This document shows, one piece after another, positions 28,146 through 36,536 of a stretch of 56,345 nucleotides of DNA. Both the position numbers and the translations under genes were made by a program. This DNA comes from Bacteroides sp. (GTDB lineage Bacteria > Bacteroidota > Bacteroidia > Bacteroidales > Bacteroidaceae): assembly GCA_021201335.1 (NCBI GenBank), contig JAJQFD010000008.1, positions 1 to 56,345 on the forward strand, in the 5' to 3' direction. The notes beneath the pieces are model-generated. The model did no database searches and was not told the origin of the DNA. It saw only the letters and a list, made by a program, of their open reading frames with translations. Each line of letters opens with the position of its first letter. Within the stretch, counting starts at the first letter, position 1.

Positions 28146-28883
28146 ATGAAACAGATTAAATTTTTGATGGTGGTAGCTTTAGCTATTTTTATGGGGACAA
28201 CGATGACTTCTTGTTTGGATTCGAATGATGGTGATTATCCTGATATTCAATCTTTTGTGACAGTAGATAAGAGCAGTATGTGGGAAACTATTTCTTTGCT
28301 TACGGATGATGGATATACATTACTTCCGACAAATCCTAGTTTTCTTGAGATAAGTTCGGGAGTTTATCCGGACCGTGCTTTTGTTTATGCCAAATATGCG
28401 AACGACGAACAGTTTACAGAAGGTAAAACGACATATAATGTAACACTTACCAATGGATATTCAATTCCCACTAAAGAATTCTGTACCCAACCAGATACCA
28501 TTGTGAACGCAACAGATTTAACTTCATTAAATAAATATTTCTGGGCTGCTAATGGCTATCTTAATTTAGAAATAGGTTTCACCTATGATAGCAATAAATA
28601 CCAAGCTTTTGATATTTATCCCACAGAAGTAGATGGTGATGAATTAACTTTAAAAGTTGTTCATTCCTATGGGTCAAGTAATAATTCTTATGGTACTTCT
28701 ACTACTATTTATAGTTTTGAAATGCCTTATGAATTTGAATTTAATAATTTATTGAATGAACTTGAATTGGGTCCTTTAACTCCGGTGCAAGATTCTATCT
28801 ATGTAACTGTAATAGGTGATGGTAGCTATGATTCAACTCTTTCAACCAATAAAACCCGAATAGCATATTCTAATTTCAAATAA
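28146..28883 (+). CDS. NigD-like lipoprotein
   Basis: 245 residues. The lipoprotein signal ends TTMTSC at residue 23, and the following LDSNDGD is acidic, like the Bacteroidetes surface-export signal. The two-part beta-rich body (YPDRAFVYAKYANDEQFTEG, then a second domain) resembles the NigD N- and C-terminal OB-like domains. NigD-like proteins are common Bacteroidales surface lipoproteins with no firm function. The Yip1 gene starts directly after its stop. Confidence 0.72.
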   Translation: MKQIKFLMVVALAIFMGTTMTSCLDSNDGDYPDIQSFVTVDKSSMWETISLLTDDGYTLLPTNPSFLEISSGVYPDRAFVYAKYANDEQFTEGKTTYNVTLTNGYSIPTKEFCTQPDTIVNATDLTSLNKYFWAANGYLNLEIGFTYDSNKYQAFDIYPTEVDGDELTLKVVHSYGSSNNSYGTSTTIYSFEMPYEFEFNNLLNELELGPLTPVQDSIYVTVIGDGSYDSTLSTNKTRIAYSNFK

Positions 28884-29459
28884 TTGAATTACAAGGAAAT
28901 TTTTAAAATATCCCTATTACTAATTTCCTCTCCGGCTAAGGCCTGGAAGGAAATTCGTTTGCAGGAGGATAAGCGGAAAGTGTTTACTCAGTACGTTTAT
29001 CCTATGATTGGTTTCTGTGCCCTATCCGTTTTTTTAGGGTCACTATTTGCCAATGGATGGGGAGGACCTGAAAGTTTCCAGATTGCCATGACTCTTTGTT
29101 GCGTTTCGGCTGTTTCGTTGTTCGGTGGATATTATTTGGCTGCTTACATTATTAATGAAATGAATGTCCGGTTGTTTTGGCTGGATTCTGATAGATTATT
29201 GGTACAACAATTTGCCGGTTATGCGCTAGTTGTTACTTTTTTAACCAATATAGTAACCGGATTATTTCCAAGTTTTGGTTTGATTGCTATATTACTTCAG
29301 TTTTATATTCTTTTTGTGATTTGGGAAGGTGCACCTATTACGCTGGAAATACCGGATAGAATCAGACTAAAATTTACAGTCCTTACTTCCATTATCTTAG
29401 TAGGATGTCCGGCATTGATTCAATTTATATTTAGCAAACTTCTTATTTTTTTAAACTAA
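28884..29459 (+). CDS. Yip1 family integral membrane protein
   Basis: 191 residues with five hydrophobic segments (about 40-58, 65-85, 105-125, 128-148, 163-185) and the Yip1-type start [10 protein letters not shown]. The start codon is TTG at 28884, immediately after the TAA of the NigD-like gene; no ATG lies before the first helix, so reinitiation after the upstream stop is likely. Bacterial Yip1 proteins are of unknown role. Confidence 0.75.
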   Translation: MNYKEIFKISLLLISSPAKAWKEIRLQEDKRKVFTQYVYPMIGFCALSVFLGSLFANGWGGPESFQIAMTLCCVSAVSLFGGYYLAAYIINEMNVRLFWLDSDRLLVQQFAGYALVVTFLTNIVTGLFPSFGLIAILLQFYILFVIWEGAPITLEIPDRIRLKFTVLTSIILVGCPALIQFIFSKLLIFLN

Positions 29460-29476
29460 ACAAAAACATAGCAGTC

Positions 29477-29935
29477 ATGAAACAACCTGCAATTAACATA
29501 AAGAACAAGCGTGCATCGTTCGACTATGAATTTATAGAAACATTTACCGCAGGCATTGTTTTGACCGGAACAGAAATAAAATCCATCCGGATGGGTAAAG
29601 CCAGTCTTGTTGATACTTACTGTTTCTTCGCCAAAGGAGAACTCTGGGTGAAGAATATGCATATTACCGAATATTTTTACGGATCATACAATAATCATAC
29701 AGCCCGCAGAGACCGTAAACTATTGCTTAATAAAAAAGAATTGAAAAAACTAGAACGTGGAATCAAAGAAACCGGTTTTACAATTATTCCCGTTCGAATG
29801 TTTATCAATGATAAAGGATTGGCTAAAGTTGTTCTTGCTTTGGCGAAAGGTAAAAAACAATATGACAAGCGCGAAAGTCTGAAAGAAAAAGATGACCGTC
29901 GCACGATGGATAGAATCAGGAAAATCAGTTTTTAG
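29477..29935 (+). CDS. smpB: SsrA-binding protein SmpB
   Basis: 152 residues, full length. [36 protein letters not shown] and the [20 protein letters not shown] block are typical SmpB. It binds tmRNA and delivers it to stalled ribosomes in trans-translation. The basic C-terminal tail ([13 protein letters not shown]) is the part that occupies the mRNA channel. No tmRNA gene is in the window. Confidence 0.96.
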   Translation: MKQPAINIKNKRASFDYEFIETFTAGIVLTGTEIKSIRMGKASLVDTYCFFAKGELWVKNMHITEYFYGSYNNHTARRDRKLLLNKKELKKLERGIKETGFTIIPVRMFINDKGLAKVVLALAKGKKQYDKRESLKEKDDRRTMDRIRKISF

Positions 29936-30030
29936 GTTTTAAGTTTTTAAGTTTTTGAGTTTCGATACCGCATGGCTGAGTTTAATTGCGCTTAAACTCA
30001 ACACCTTAAAAACCCTAAAACTCAGGAAAT
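29936..30030 (+). terminator. Hairpin region between smpB and metH
   Basis: TTTAAG/TTTTTGAGTTT direct repeats at 29938-29963 can pair with AAACTCAACACCTTAAAAAC at 29993-30012 and again with a second AAACTC copy near 30020. It may be a terminator for smpB or an attenuator for metH. No cobalamin or SAM riboswitch core is visible in these 109 bp. Confidence 0.45.
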
Positions 30031-30044
30031 CAAAAACTTAAATA

Positions 30045-32783
30045 ATGGAAACCATTCAGCAGCTTATCTCAAAGCGTGTTTTAATTCTCGACGGTGCCAT
30101 GGGCACCATGATTCAACAATATAATCTTACGGAAGAAGATTTCAGAGGAAATCGGTTTCAGGATATTCCAGGTCAGATGAAAGGAAATAACGATTTACTT
30201 TGTCTTACCCGTCCGGATGTGGTACAAGATATTCACCGGAAGTACCTGGAAGCAGGAGCCGATATTATTGAAACCAATACATTCAGCTCCACTACCATTT
30301 CGATGGTTGATTATCACGTTCAGGATTATGTAAGTGAAATTAATCTGAATGCTGTTAAACTGGCACGCGAAGTGGCGGATGAATATACCGCAAAAAATCC
30401 AGATAAACCCCGGTTTGTTGCAGGTTCAGTAGGACCTACCAATAAAACAGCATCGATGTCTCCCGATGTGAATAATCCCGCTTTGCGATCCATTACCTAT
30501 GATGAACTTGTTTCAGCTTATCAACAGCAAATAGAAGCTTTACTGGAAGGTGGCGTAGATGCCATCTTAATTGAAACTATTTTTGATACGCTGAATGCCA
30601 AAGCGGCTATTTTTGCGGCTGAACAGGCGATGAGAATTACCAGAGTGAAGGTTCCATTGATGCTTTCTGTTACTGTTTCTGATGTGGGTGGAAGAACTTT
30701 ATCTGGTCAGACACTTGATGCTTTCCTTGCTTCTGTTCAACATGCCCCTATATTCTCCATCGGATTAAATTGTTCTTTCGGTGCCAGTCAGTTAAAACCC
30801 TTCCTGGAACAACTGGCATCGCATGCTCCGTATTATATCAGTGCTTATCCTAATGCAGGCCTTCCGAACGATCTGGGTTTATACGATCAGACTCCCGCTG
30901 AGATGGCTTCCCAGGTAAAAGAATATCTGGATGAAGGACTCGTCAACATTATAGGCGGATGTTGCGGTACTACCGATGCGTATATTGCCGAATACCCGCA
31001 GTTAATTCAGGGAGCTAAACCGCATATTCCGGTATCCAAACCTTCCTGCTTATGGCTTTCCGGATTGGAATTACTCGAAGTAAAGCCTGAAATGAATTTC
31101 ATAAATATCGGTGAACGTTGTAATGTAGCTGGTTCCCGTAAATTTTTACGACTTATTCAGGAGGGAAAATATGACGAAGCACTTTCTATTGCCCGTAAGC
31201 AAGTGGAAGACGGAGCATTGATTATTGATGTGAATATGGATGATGGATTACTGAATGCAAAAAAGGAAATGGTTACTTTCCTAAACCTGATTGCCTCTGA
31301 ACCGGAAATTGCCCGGGTTCCGGTAATGATAGATTCATCCAAATGGGATGTAATTCTGGCAGGGCTGAAATGTTTACAAGGAAAATCTATCGTTAATTCC
31401 ATTTCATTGAAAGAAGGGGAGGAAAAATTCCTGGAGTATGCGCGTATTATCAAACAATATGGTGCTGCTGTAGTGGTAATGGCCTTTGATGAAAAAGGGC
31501 AAGCAGATACCTTTGCCCGTAAAACAGAGATATGTGAACGAGCTTATAGACTGTTGACGGATAAGGCAGCATTTAATCCGCACGATATTATTTTTGATCC
31601 CAATGTACTAGCGATTGCAACCGGCATGGAAGAACATAATAATTATGCGGTGGATTTTATTCAGACTGCAAGATGGATAAAAAAGAATCTGCCTGGTGCA
31701 TCCATTAGTGGAGGAATCAGTAACCTGTCTTTCTCTTTTCGGGGAAATAATTATATTCGTGAAGCAATGCATGCGGTTTTCCTTTATCATGCTATTCAGC
31801 AAGGGCTGGATATGGGAATTGTAAATCCTGCAACTTCGGTGTTGTACAACGATATCCCAGCCGATGTATTAGAAAAGATAGAAGATGTGGTTTTAAATCA
31901 TCGACAGGATGCTGCTGAGCGGTTAATTGAATTAGCGGAAACCTTAAAATCAAACGCTACTGCTTCTTCTAACACTGTAAAACAGGATGCTTGGAGAAAT
32001 GATCCTGTTCAGGAACGACTGAAATATGCCTTACTAAAAGGAATAGGTGATTATCTGGAAACGGATATTGCAGAAATACTACCTTTTTATAAAAAAGCCA
32101 TTCATATTATTGAAGGTCCCTTGATGGAAGGCATGAATCAGGTAGGAGAGTTATTTGGGGTTGGTAAAATGTTTCTGCCTCAGGTTGTCAAAACAGCCCG
32201 TACCATGAAGAAAGCTGTCTCTATTTTACAACCGGTTATCGAAGCGGAAAAAGAAGAAGGTACGTCTTCTGCCGGGAGAATCTTATTGGCAACCGTTAAA
32301 GGAGACGTACATGATATAGGTAAGAACATAGTATCAGTAATAATGGCTTGCAATGGCTATGAAATTATTGATCTGGGCGTAATGGTGCCTGCCGAAACAA
32401 TCGTTCAGAAGGCTATTGAAGAAAAGGTTGATATGATTGGTTTAAGTGGGTTAATCACTCCTTCGTTGGAAGAAATGGTACATGTAGCAGTTGAATTGAA
32501 AAAAGCAGGCTTGCAAATTCCTTTATTAATAGGCGGGGCAACCACTTCTAAGTTACATACCGCTTTGAAGATAGCTCCAGTTTATAATGCTCCTGTCATT
32601 CATCTGAAAGATGCATCACTGAATGCCTCTATTGCATCCAAATTATTGAATCCTGAGCAAAAACAAGTATTTGTTCAAGAACTGGAAAACGAATATCAAA
32701 TTTTGCGGGAAAAAGGTACTGGTTTCAATAAAGACATTGTTTCGCTGGAAGATGCTCGTGACAATCGTCTTAATCTCTTTTAG
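30045..32783 (+). CDS. metH: Cobalamin-dependent methionine synthase
   Basis: 912 residues. The homocysteine-binding domain (1-325) starts LILDGAMGTMIQQ and has the zinc ligands in LNCSFG and GGCCGTT. The pterin-binding domain (about 340-610) has FINIGERCNVAGSRKF and DVNMDDG. The cap and cobalamin domains follow, with the cobalt ligand in DVHDIGKN (near residue 760) and LSGLITPSLEEM. It transfers methyl from methyltetrahydrofolate to homocysteine. The C-terminal activation domain of E. coli MetH (1227 residues) is absent, the usual state in Bacteroidales; reactivation must come from elsewhere. Confidence 0.95.
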   Translation: METIQQLISKRVLILDGAMGTMIQQYNLTEEDFRGNRFQDIPGQMKGNNDLLCLTRPDVVQDIHRKYLEAGADIIETNTFSSTTISMVDYHVQDYVSEINLNAVKLAREVADEYTAKNPDKPRFVAGSVGPTNKTASMSPDVNNPALRSITYDELVSAYQQQIEALLEGGVDAILIETIFDTLNAKAAIFAAEQAMRITRVKVPLMLSVTVSDVGGRTLSGQTLDAFLASVQHAPIFSIGLNCSFGASQLKPFLEQLASHAPYYISAYPNAGLPNDLGLYDQTPAEMASQVKEYLDEGLVNIIGGCCGTTDAYIAEYPQLIQGAKPHIPVSKPSCLWLSGLELLEVKPEMNFINIGERCNVAGSRKFLRLIQEGKYDEALSIARKQVEDGALIIDVNMDDGLLNAKKEMVTFLNLIASEPEIARVPVMIDSSKWDVILAGLKCLQGKSIVNSISLKEGEEKFLEYARIIKQYGAAVVVMAFDEKGQADTFARKTEICERAYRLLTDKAAFNPHDIIFDPNVLAIATGMEEHNNYAVDFIQTARWIKKNLPGASISGGISNLSFSFRGNNYIREAMHAVFLYHAIQQGLDMGIVNPATSVLYNDIPADVLEKIEDVVLNHRQDAAERLIELAETLKSNATASSNTVKQDAWRNDPVQERLKYALLKGIGDYLETDIAEILPFYKKAIHIIEGPLMEGMNQVGELFGVGKMFLPQVVKTARTMKKAVSILQPVIEAEKEEGTSSAGRILLATVKGDVHDIGKNIVSVIMACNGYEIIDLGVMVPAETIVQKAIEEKVDMIGLSGLITPSLEEMVHVAVELKKAGLQIPLLIGGATTSKLHTALKIAPVYNAPVIHLKDASLNASIASKLLNPEQKQVFVQELENEYQILREKGTGFNKDIVSLEDARDNRLNLF

Positions 32784-32813
32784 AAACATATCAATTATAT
32801 TAAAAACTCACCT

Positions 32814-33413
32814 ATGAAAACTCCATTCTATCAGCTATTCATTCTGTTTTTTATTTCTTTTTTGGGATTTTCTTGTTCGTCGACTCCTCAACTGGGGGTA
32901 CAATCTTCAGATAATCCGGTGATGGACAATATCTTGTCTCGCAAAAGCGTGCGGAAGTATCAGGATAAGAGTATTGAACCGGAAAAAATGGATTTATTGA
33001 TGCGCGCAGGTATGGCTGCTCCATCTGGTAGAGATGTACGTCCTTGGGAATTTGTGATCGTGAATGAACGTGCCAGACTGGATACAATGGCAGCTTCTCT
33101 TCCTTATGCAAAGATGTTGACTCATGCTCCTTGTGCTATCATTGTTTGTGGTGATTCAGCCCGTTCATTCTACTGGTATCTGGATTGTTCCGCTGCGGCA
33201 CAAAATATTTTACTGGCTGCTGAATCAATAGGTTTAGGTGCTGTATGGACAGCAGCTTATCCTTATGAAGACCGCATGAAGGTGGTGAGTGAAACACTTG
33301 AACTTCCAGCACATATTCTTCCGCTTTGTGTTATTCCTGTGGGATATCCCGATGGTGAGTACCAGCCAAAGGATAAATCGGATCGGTCAAAAATCCATTA
33401 TAATAAATATTGA
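32814..33413 (+). CDS. Nitroreductase-family lipoprotein
   Basis: 199 residues. The signal peptide ends SFLGFSC, a lipobox, so the protein is predicted to be anchored outside the cytoplasm. The rest is a nitroreductase fold: ILSRKSVRKYQDK (FMN phosphate contacts), AAPSGRDVRPWEFVIV, and AAAQNILLAAESIGLGAVWTA. Cytosolic family members reduce nitro compounds or flavins with NAD(P)H; an exported one would need another electron source. The next gene starts 46 bp later. Confidence 0.85.
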   Translation: MKTPFYQLFILFFISFLGFSCSSTPQLGVQSSDNPVMDNILSRKSVRKYQDKSIEPEKMDLLMRAGMAAPSGRDVRPWEFVIVNERARLDTMAASLPYAKMLTHAPCAIIVCGDSARSFYWYLDCSAAAQNILLAAESIGLGAVWTAAYPYEDRMKVVSETLELPAHILPLCVIPVGYPDGEYQPKDKSDRSKIHYNKY

Positions 33414-33427
33414 TTCAAATATTTTCG

Positions 33428-33435
33428 TACTTTTG
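33428..33435 (+). promoter_or_regulatory. -7 element of the PlsC-like gene
   Basis: TACTTTTG matches TAnnTTTG, 25 nt upstream of the ATG at 33460. Confidence 0.5.
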
Positions 33436-33459
33436 CCTAACCATAAACTAAGGTATTCT

Positions 33460-34215
33460 ATGAGGCTATTGTATTACATTTATCAGATTTGCATAGCATT
33501 ACCCATCTTGTTGGTGCTGACCATTCTTACGGCATTGGTTACCATTGTCGGATCTTTGATTGGCGGCGCTCATTGTTGGGGATACTATCCGGGTAAAGTG
33601 TGGTCAATACTTATTTGCTTCTTTTTATTAATACCTGTGCGAGTTAAAGGAAGAAAAAAAGTAAAAAAGGGAACTTCCTATGTATTTGTGGCTAACCATC
33701 AGGGAGCTTTTGATATTTTTTTAATTTATGGTTTTCTGGGCCGTAACTTTAAATGGATGATGAAGAAAAGCTTGAGAACGATTCCTTTTGTAGGTAAAGC
33801 ATGCGAAAGCGCGGGGCATATTTTTGTGGATCGTTCCGGTCCCAAAAAAGTATTTGCTACTATTAAGAAAGCAAAAGCTTCCTTGAAAGACGGCGTTTCA
33901 CTTGTGGTATTTCCCGAGGGAGCTCGTACATTTACAGGCCACATGAATTCTTTCAAGAAAGGTGCATTTCAATTGGCTGATGATTTACAATTAGCAGTGG
34001 TTCCTCTTACTATTGAAGGTTCTTTTGAAGTTTTACCTCGCACGGGGAAGTGGGTACATCGCTTTCCTATGACATTAACAATACACGATCCGATTCCTCC
34101 AAAAGGCCATGGGATGGAAAATATTAAAGCAACTTTAGAAGAAGCTTATACCGTAGTGGAGCAATCATTGCCCGATAGATACAGGAATGCACCTGTAATT
34201 GAAGATAAGGATTAA
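33460..34215 (+). CDS. 1-acyl-sn-glycerol-3-phosphate acyltransferase (PlsC family)
   Basis: 251 residues. An N-terminal hydrophobic helix pair is followed by the acyltransferase motifs VANHQGAFD (H-x4-D) and FPEGART, then a substrate-binding block VVPLTIEGSFEVLPR. The enzyme makes phosphatidic acid from lysophosphatidic acid at the inner membrane. I chose the ATG at 33460 (MRLLYYIYQ). The open frame runs 57 codons further upstream, but that part overlaps the nitroreductase gene and lies before the promoter element. Confidence 0.88.
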   Translation: MRLLYYIYQICIALPILLVLTILTALVTIVGSLIGGAHCWGYYPGKVWSILICFFLLIPVRVKGRKKVKKGTSYVFVANHQGAFDIFLIYGFLGRNFKWMMKKSLRTIPFVGKACESAGHIFVDRSGPKKVFATIKKAKASLKDGVSLVVFPEGARTFTGHMNSFKKGAFQLADDLQLAVVPLTIEGSFEVLPRTGKWVHRFPMTLTIHDPIPPKGHGMENIKATLEEAYTVVEQSLPDRYRNAPVIEDKD

Positions 34216-34291
34216 ATTCTTTTTTTATCATTAAAAATACGCTTTTGTAGGATTCTGCTAAGCCAAAGTCCCTGTTTCTGGCTTATTTTAA

Positions 34292-34299
34292 TATCTTTG
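34292..34299 (+). promoter_or_regulatory. -7 element of the ECF sigma gene
   Basis: TATCTTTG, exact TAnnTTTG, 25 nt upstream of the ATG at 34324. Confidence 0.5.
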
Positions 34300-34323
34300 T
34301 AATTAGAATCCGAGTAGCCCCTG

Positions 34324-34877
34324 ATGAATTTAGAAGCCAAGCATATAAAAATATCTGTTTCATTATCTAACGATGAAGAATTTCGTCAACTGTTTGACAG
34401 CTTTTATATACCTTTATGTGTGTTTGCGCGGAATTATGTTGAAGATCCTGAACTATCTGCAGATATCGTTCAGGATTGTTTTGTGAAACTCTGGCAAATA
34501 CGTACTGATTTCTTTTACCTACATCAGGTGAAATCCTTTCTTTATACCTCCGTTCGCAATAAAGCACTAAATGAACTTGAACATTCCCGGATTGTGACTG
34601 ACCATGCCCGAAAAGTTATGGAGAAAAGCAAAGAGAGTTTTTTCATGATCACATTATTGAAGAAGAAACCTATCGGATATTAGTTGGTGGAATTGAGCAA
34701 TTACCCAAACAAATGAAAGCCATTATGTTACTCGCCTTGGAAGGAATGTCTAATGGCGAGATAGCTGACGAGATGAAAGTATCGTTAGAGAATGTTCGTT
34801 CCTTAAAGAAAATAGCTTATCGAAAATTAAGAGAGATACTCAAAGAATATTATTATCTGCTTTTCTGGATGATTTAA
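34324..34877 (+). CDS. ECF RNA polymerase sigma factor (FecI-like), frame interrupted
   Basis: Region 2 is intact in the first 119 codons: FRQLFDSFYIPLCVFARNYV, ADIVQDCFVKLWQIR and the -10 contact helix. The frame is lost at six T (34638-34643). With seven T it reads KESFFHDHIIEEETYRILVGG and goes on through region 4 (LPKQMKAIMLLALEGMSNGE, VSLENVRSLKKIAYRKLRE) to 34877, about 185 residues, the normal length. With the FecR and SusC genes downstream it forms a trans-envelope signalling set in which SusC occupancy releases the sigma factor. Without the frame repair it would lack promoter -35 recognition. Confidence 0.82.
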
Positions 34878-34931
34878 TGACATTCTCCTTTTTACCGGAA
34901 ATAAATACGCGCTTTTATCTGATGTAATAAA

Positions 34932-35199
34932 GGGATAATGCTACCCAAAGATGACGGGAAACCTTATTCAATTTGCTTCAAATATAACCGCAAGTTGAGG
35001 CAAATCCTAACGCATTCGAGACTTAAAAGAACTTCTTATTTTGGATGATCGATCCTTCACTCAATCCACTCTCTTAAAAGAATTATCTCAAAAAAGTATC
35101 ACTAGTCTCATACTATCTGTATAAGATTCTGAATATAAGCATGTTAAATGATTTTTTTATAGCTTTTCTTTACTACCTACATTACACACGTCACATACT
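34932..35199 (-). repeat. Dispersed non-coding repeat, copy 2
   Basis: The reverse complement matches 13151-13417 across 268 bp. Exact anchor blocks are at 35125-35142, 35021-35037 and 34959-34976, spaced 105 and 61 bp, against 104 and 61 in copy 1. It lies between the sigma factor and FecR genes, antisense to them, and takes up most of that 430-bp gap. No ORF passes through it. Confidence 0.85.
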
Positions 35200-35308
35200 T
35201 TTAGCAGGAGTACTTAATAGTTTTTTATAAAAAACATCTTTTCTATTCACCCTTTTTTTTATCTGACCTGTTACAATAATGAAAAAGGACTAAAAATCTC
35301 TTAATATT

Positions 35309-36492
35309 ATGATAAACAAACAGCTTTACATAGCAGAACTTATTTCCAGTTTCTTATCCGGGTCTATTACTCCGGAGGAGGAAATAAGATTAAAAGAATG
35401 GAGAGAAAGTTCTCCTGATCATGAGAGATTGTTTCAGAATATCTGTAGCACAGAGAATTTTGAAAAGTATTTTCGGTCTGCAAAAGAATATGATAACCGA
35501 AAAGGGTGGGAACAGTTAAATCGGAAAATAAGTTTAATGAAACGCAGGAATTATCTATTACAATTTAGTAAATATGCGGCTATTCTGATTTTGCCTTTCT
35601 TCATTGTTTTTTTATGGTTTATACATTGATAGACCAGGAAGATACGGTAACTGAACAAATGAACAAACAGAATATCCAAATTGGCCCCGGAGAGAAAAAA
35701 GCGACATTAACGTTAGGTAGCGGTACGGTAATCGATTTAAAACATACATCTGAAACTACAGTAGAAGAAGTAGATGGTACGTCGATTTCGATTGATCCTG
35801 AAAGTTTAAATTACCCTCAGACTGACAGAATTGCTGAAACTGAGGAGGTCATTTATAATCAGGTAGATGTACCTCGTGGTGGTGAATACTCGTTATTCTT
35901 GAGTGATGGTACCAAAGTTTATTTGAATTCAATGTCTTCTTTACGTTTTCCGGTTCGTTTTATTGGGGATCAAAGAATGGTAGAATTAGTGGGAGAGGCC
36001 TATTTTGAAGTAGCGAATCATACCAAGCCATTTGTAGTAAAAGCGAATGGTTTTGAAGTTGAAGTGTTAGGTACCATTTTCAATATATCATCCTATCAAA
36101 ATGAAAATCATCAGACAACGCTTATTCATGGGTCCGTTAAGGTGCAAACGGAGTCAGGATTCAATTGTATATTAGAGCCTTCCGAACAAGCTTATCAAAA
36201 ATCTGATTCCAACGAACTAGGAGTACGTAAGGTGGATGTGATGCAATACACTTCTTGGGTAAATGGAAAGATATATTTTAGAGATGCCCGTCTTGAAGAT
36301 ATCATGAATATATTGGCTCGTTGGTATGATATCGATATTTTTTATTTGGAACCCAGTGTAAAAAATTTACGCTTTGGTTGCAATATAAACCGCTATAAAG
36401 AAATAACTCCATTTTTGGAACTGTTGGAAAGAACTGAAAAGGTTGATATTTCTATTCAAGGTAGAAAAATAACTTTCAAGCATAATAACTAA
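35309..36492 (+). CDS. FecR-type anti-sigma factor, frame interrupted
   Basis: An N-terminal cytosolic helical domain (1-85) that binds sigma, one TM helix (AAILILPFFIVFLWF), and a periplasmic FecR domain: VDVPRGGEYSLFLSDGTKVY, LNSMSSLRFPVRF and EAYFEVANHTKPFVVKANGF, then the C-terminal DUF4974 part. The frame breaks inside the TM helix at seven T (35607-35613). With eight T it reads IVFFMVYTLIDQEDT into the frame that ends at 36492, about 394 residues, normal for the family. It transmits the signal from the SusC STN domain to the sigma factor. Confidence 0.85.
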
Positions 36493-36536
36493 TTTAAAAC
36501 TCATTATTATGGAAAAAAAGCAGAAGGAAAGCAGAA

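Noticed and set aside
29936..30044. Cobalamin or SAM riboswitch upstream of metH
   Set aside because: Only 109 bp are available, and no B12-box or SAM core is visible; the region is explained by inverted repeats.
36509..36536. Alternative SusC start at 36509
   Set aside because: Out of frame by one base in the given sequence; kept only as a possible eleventh homopolymer problem.
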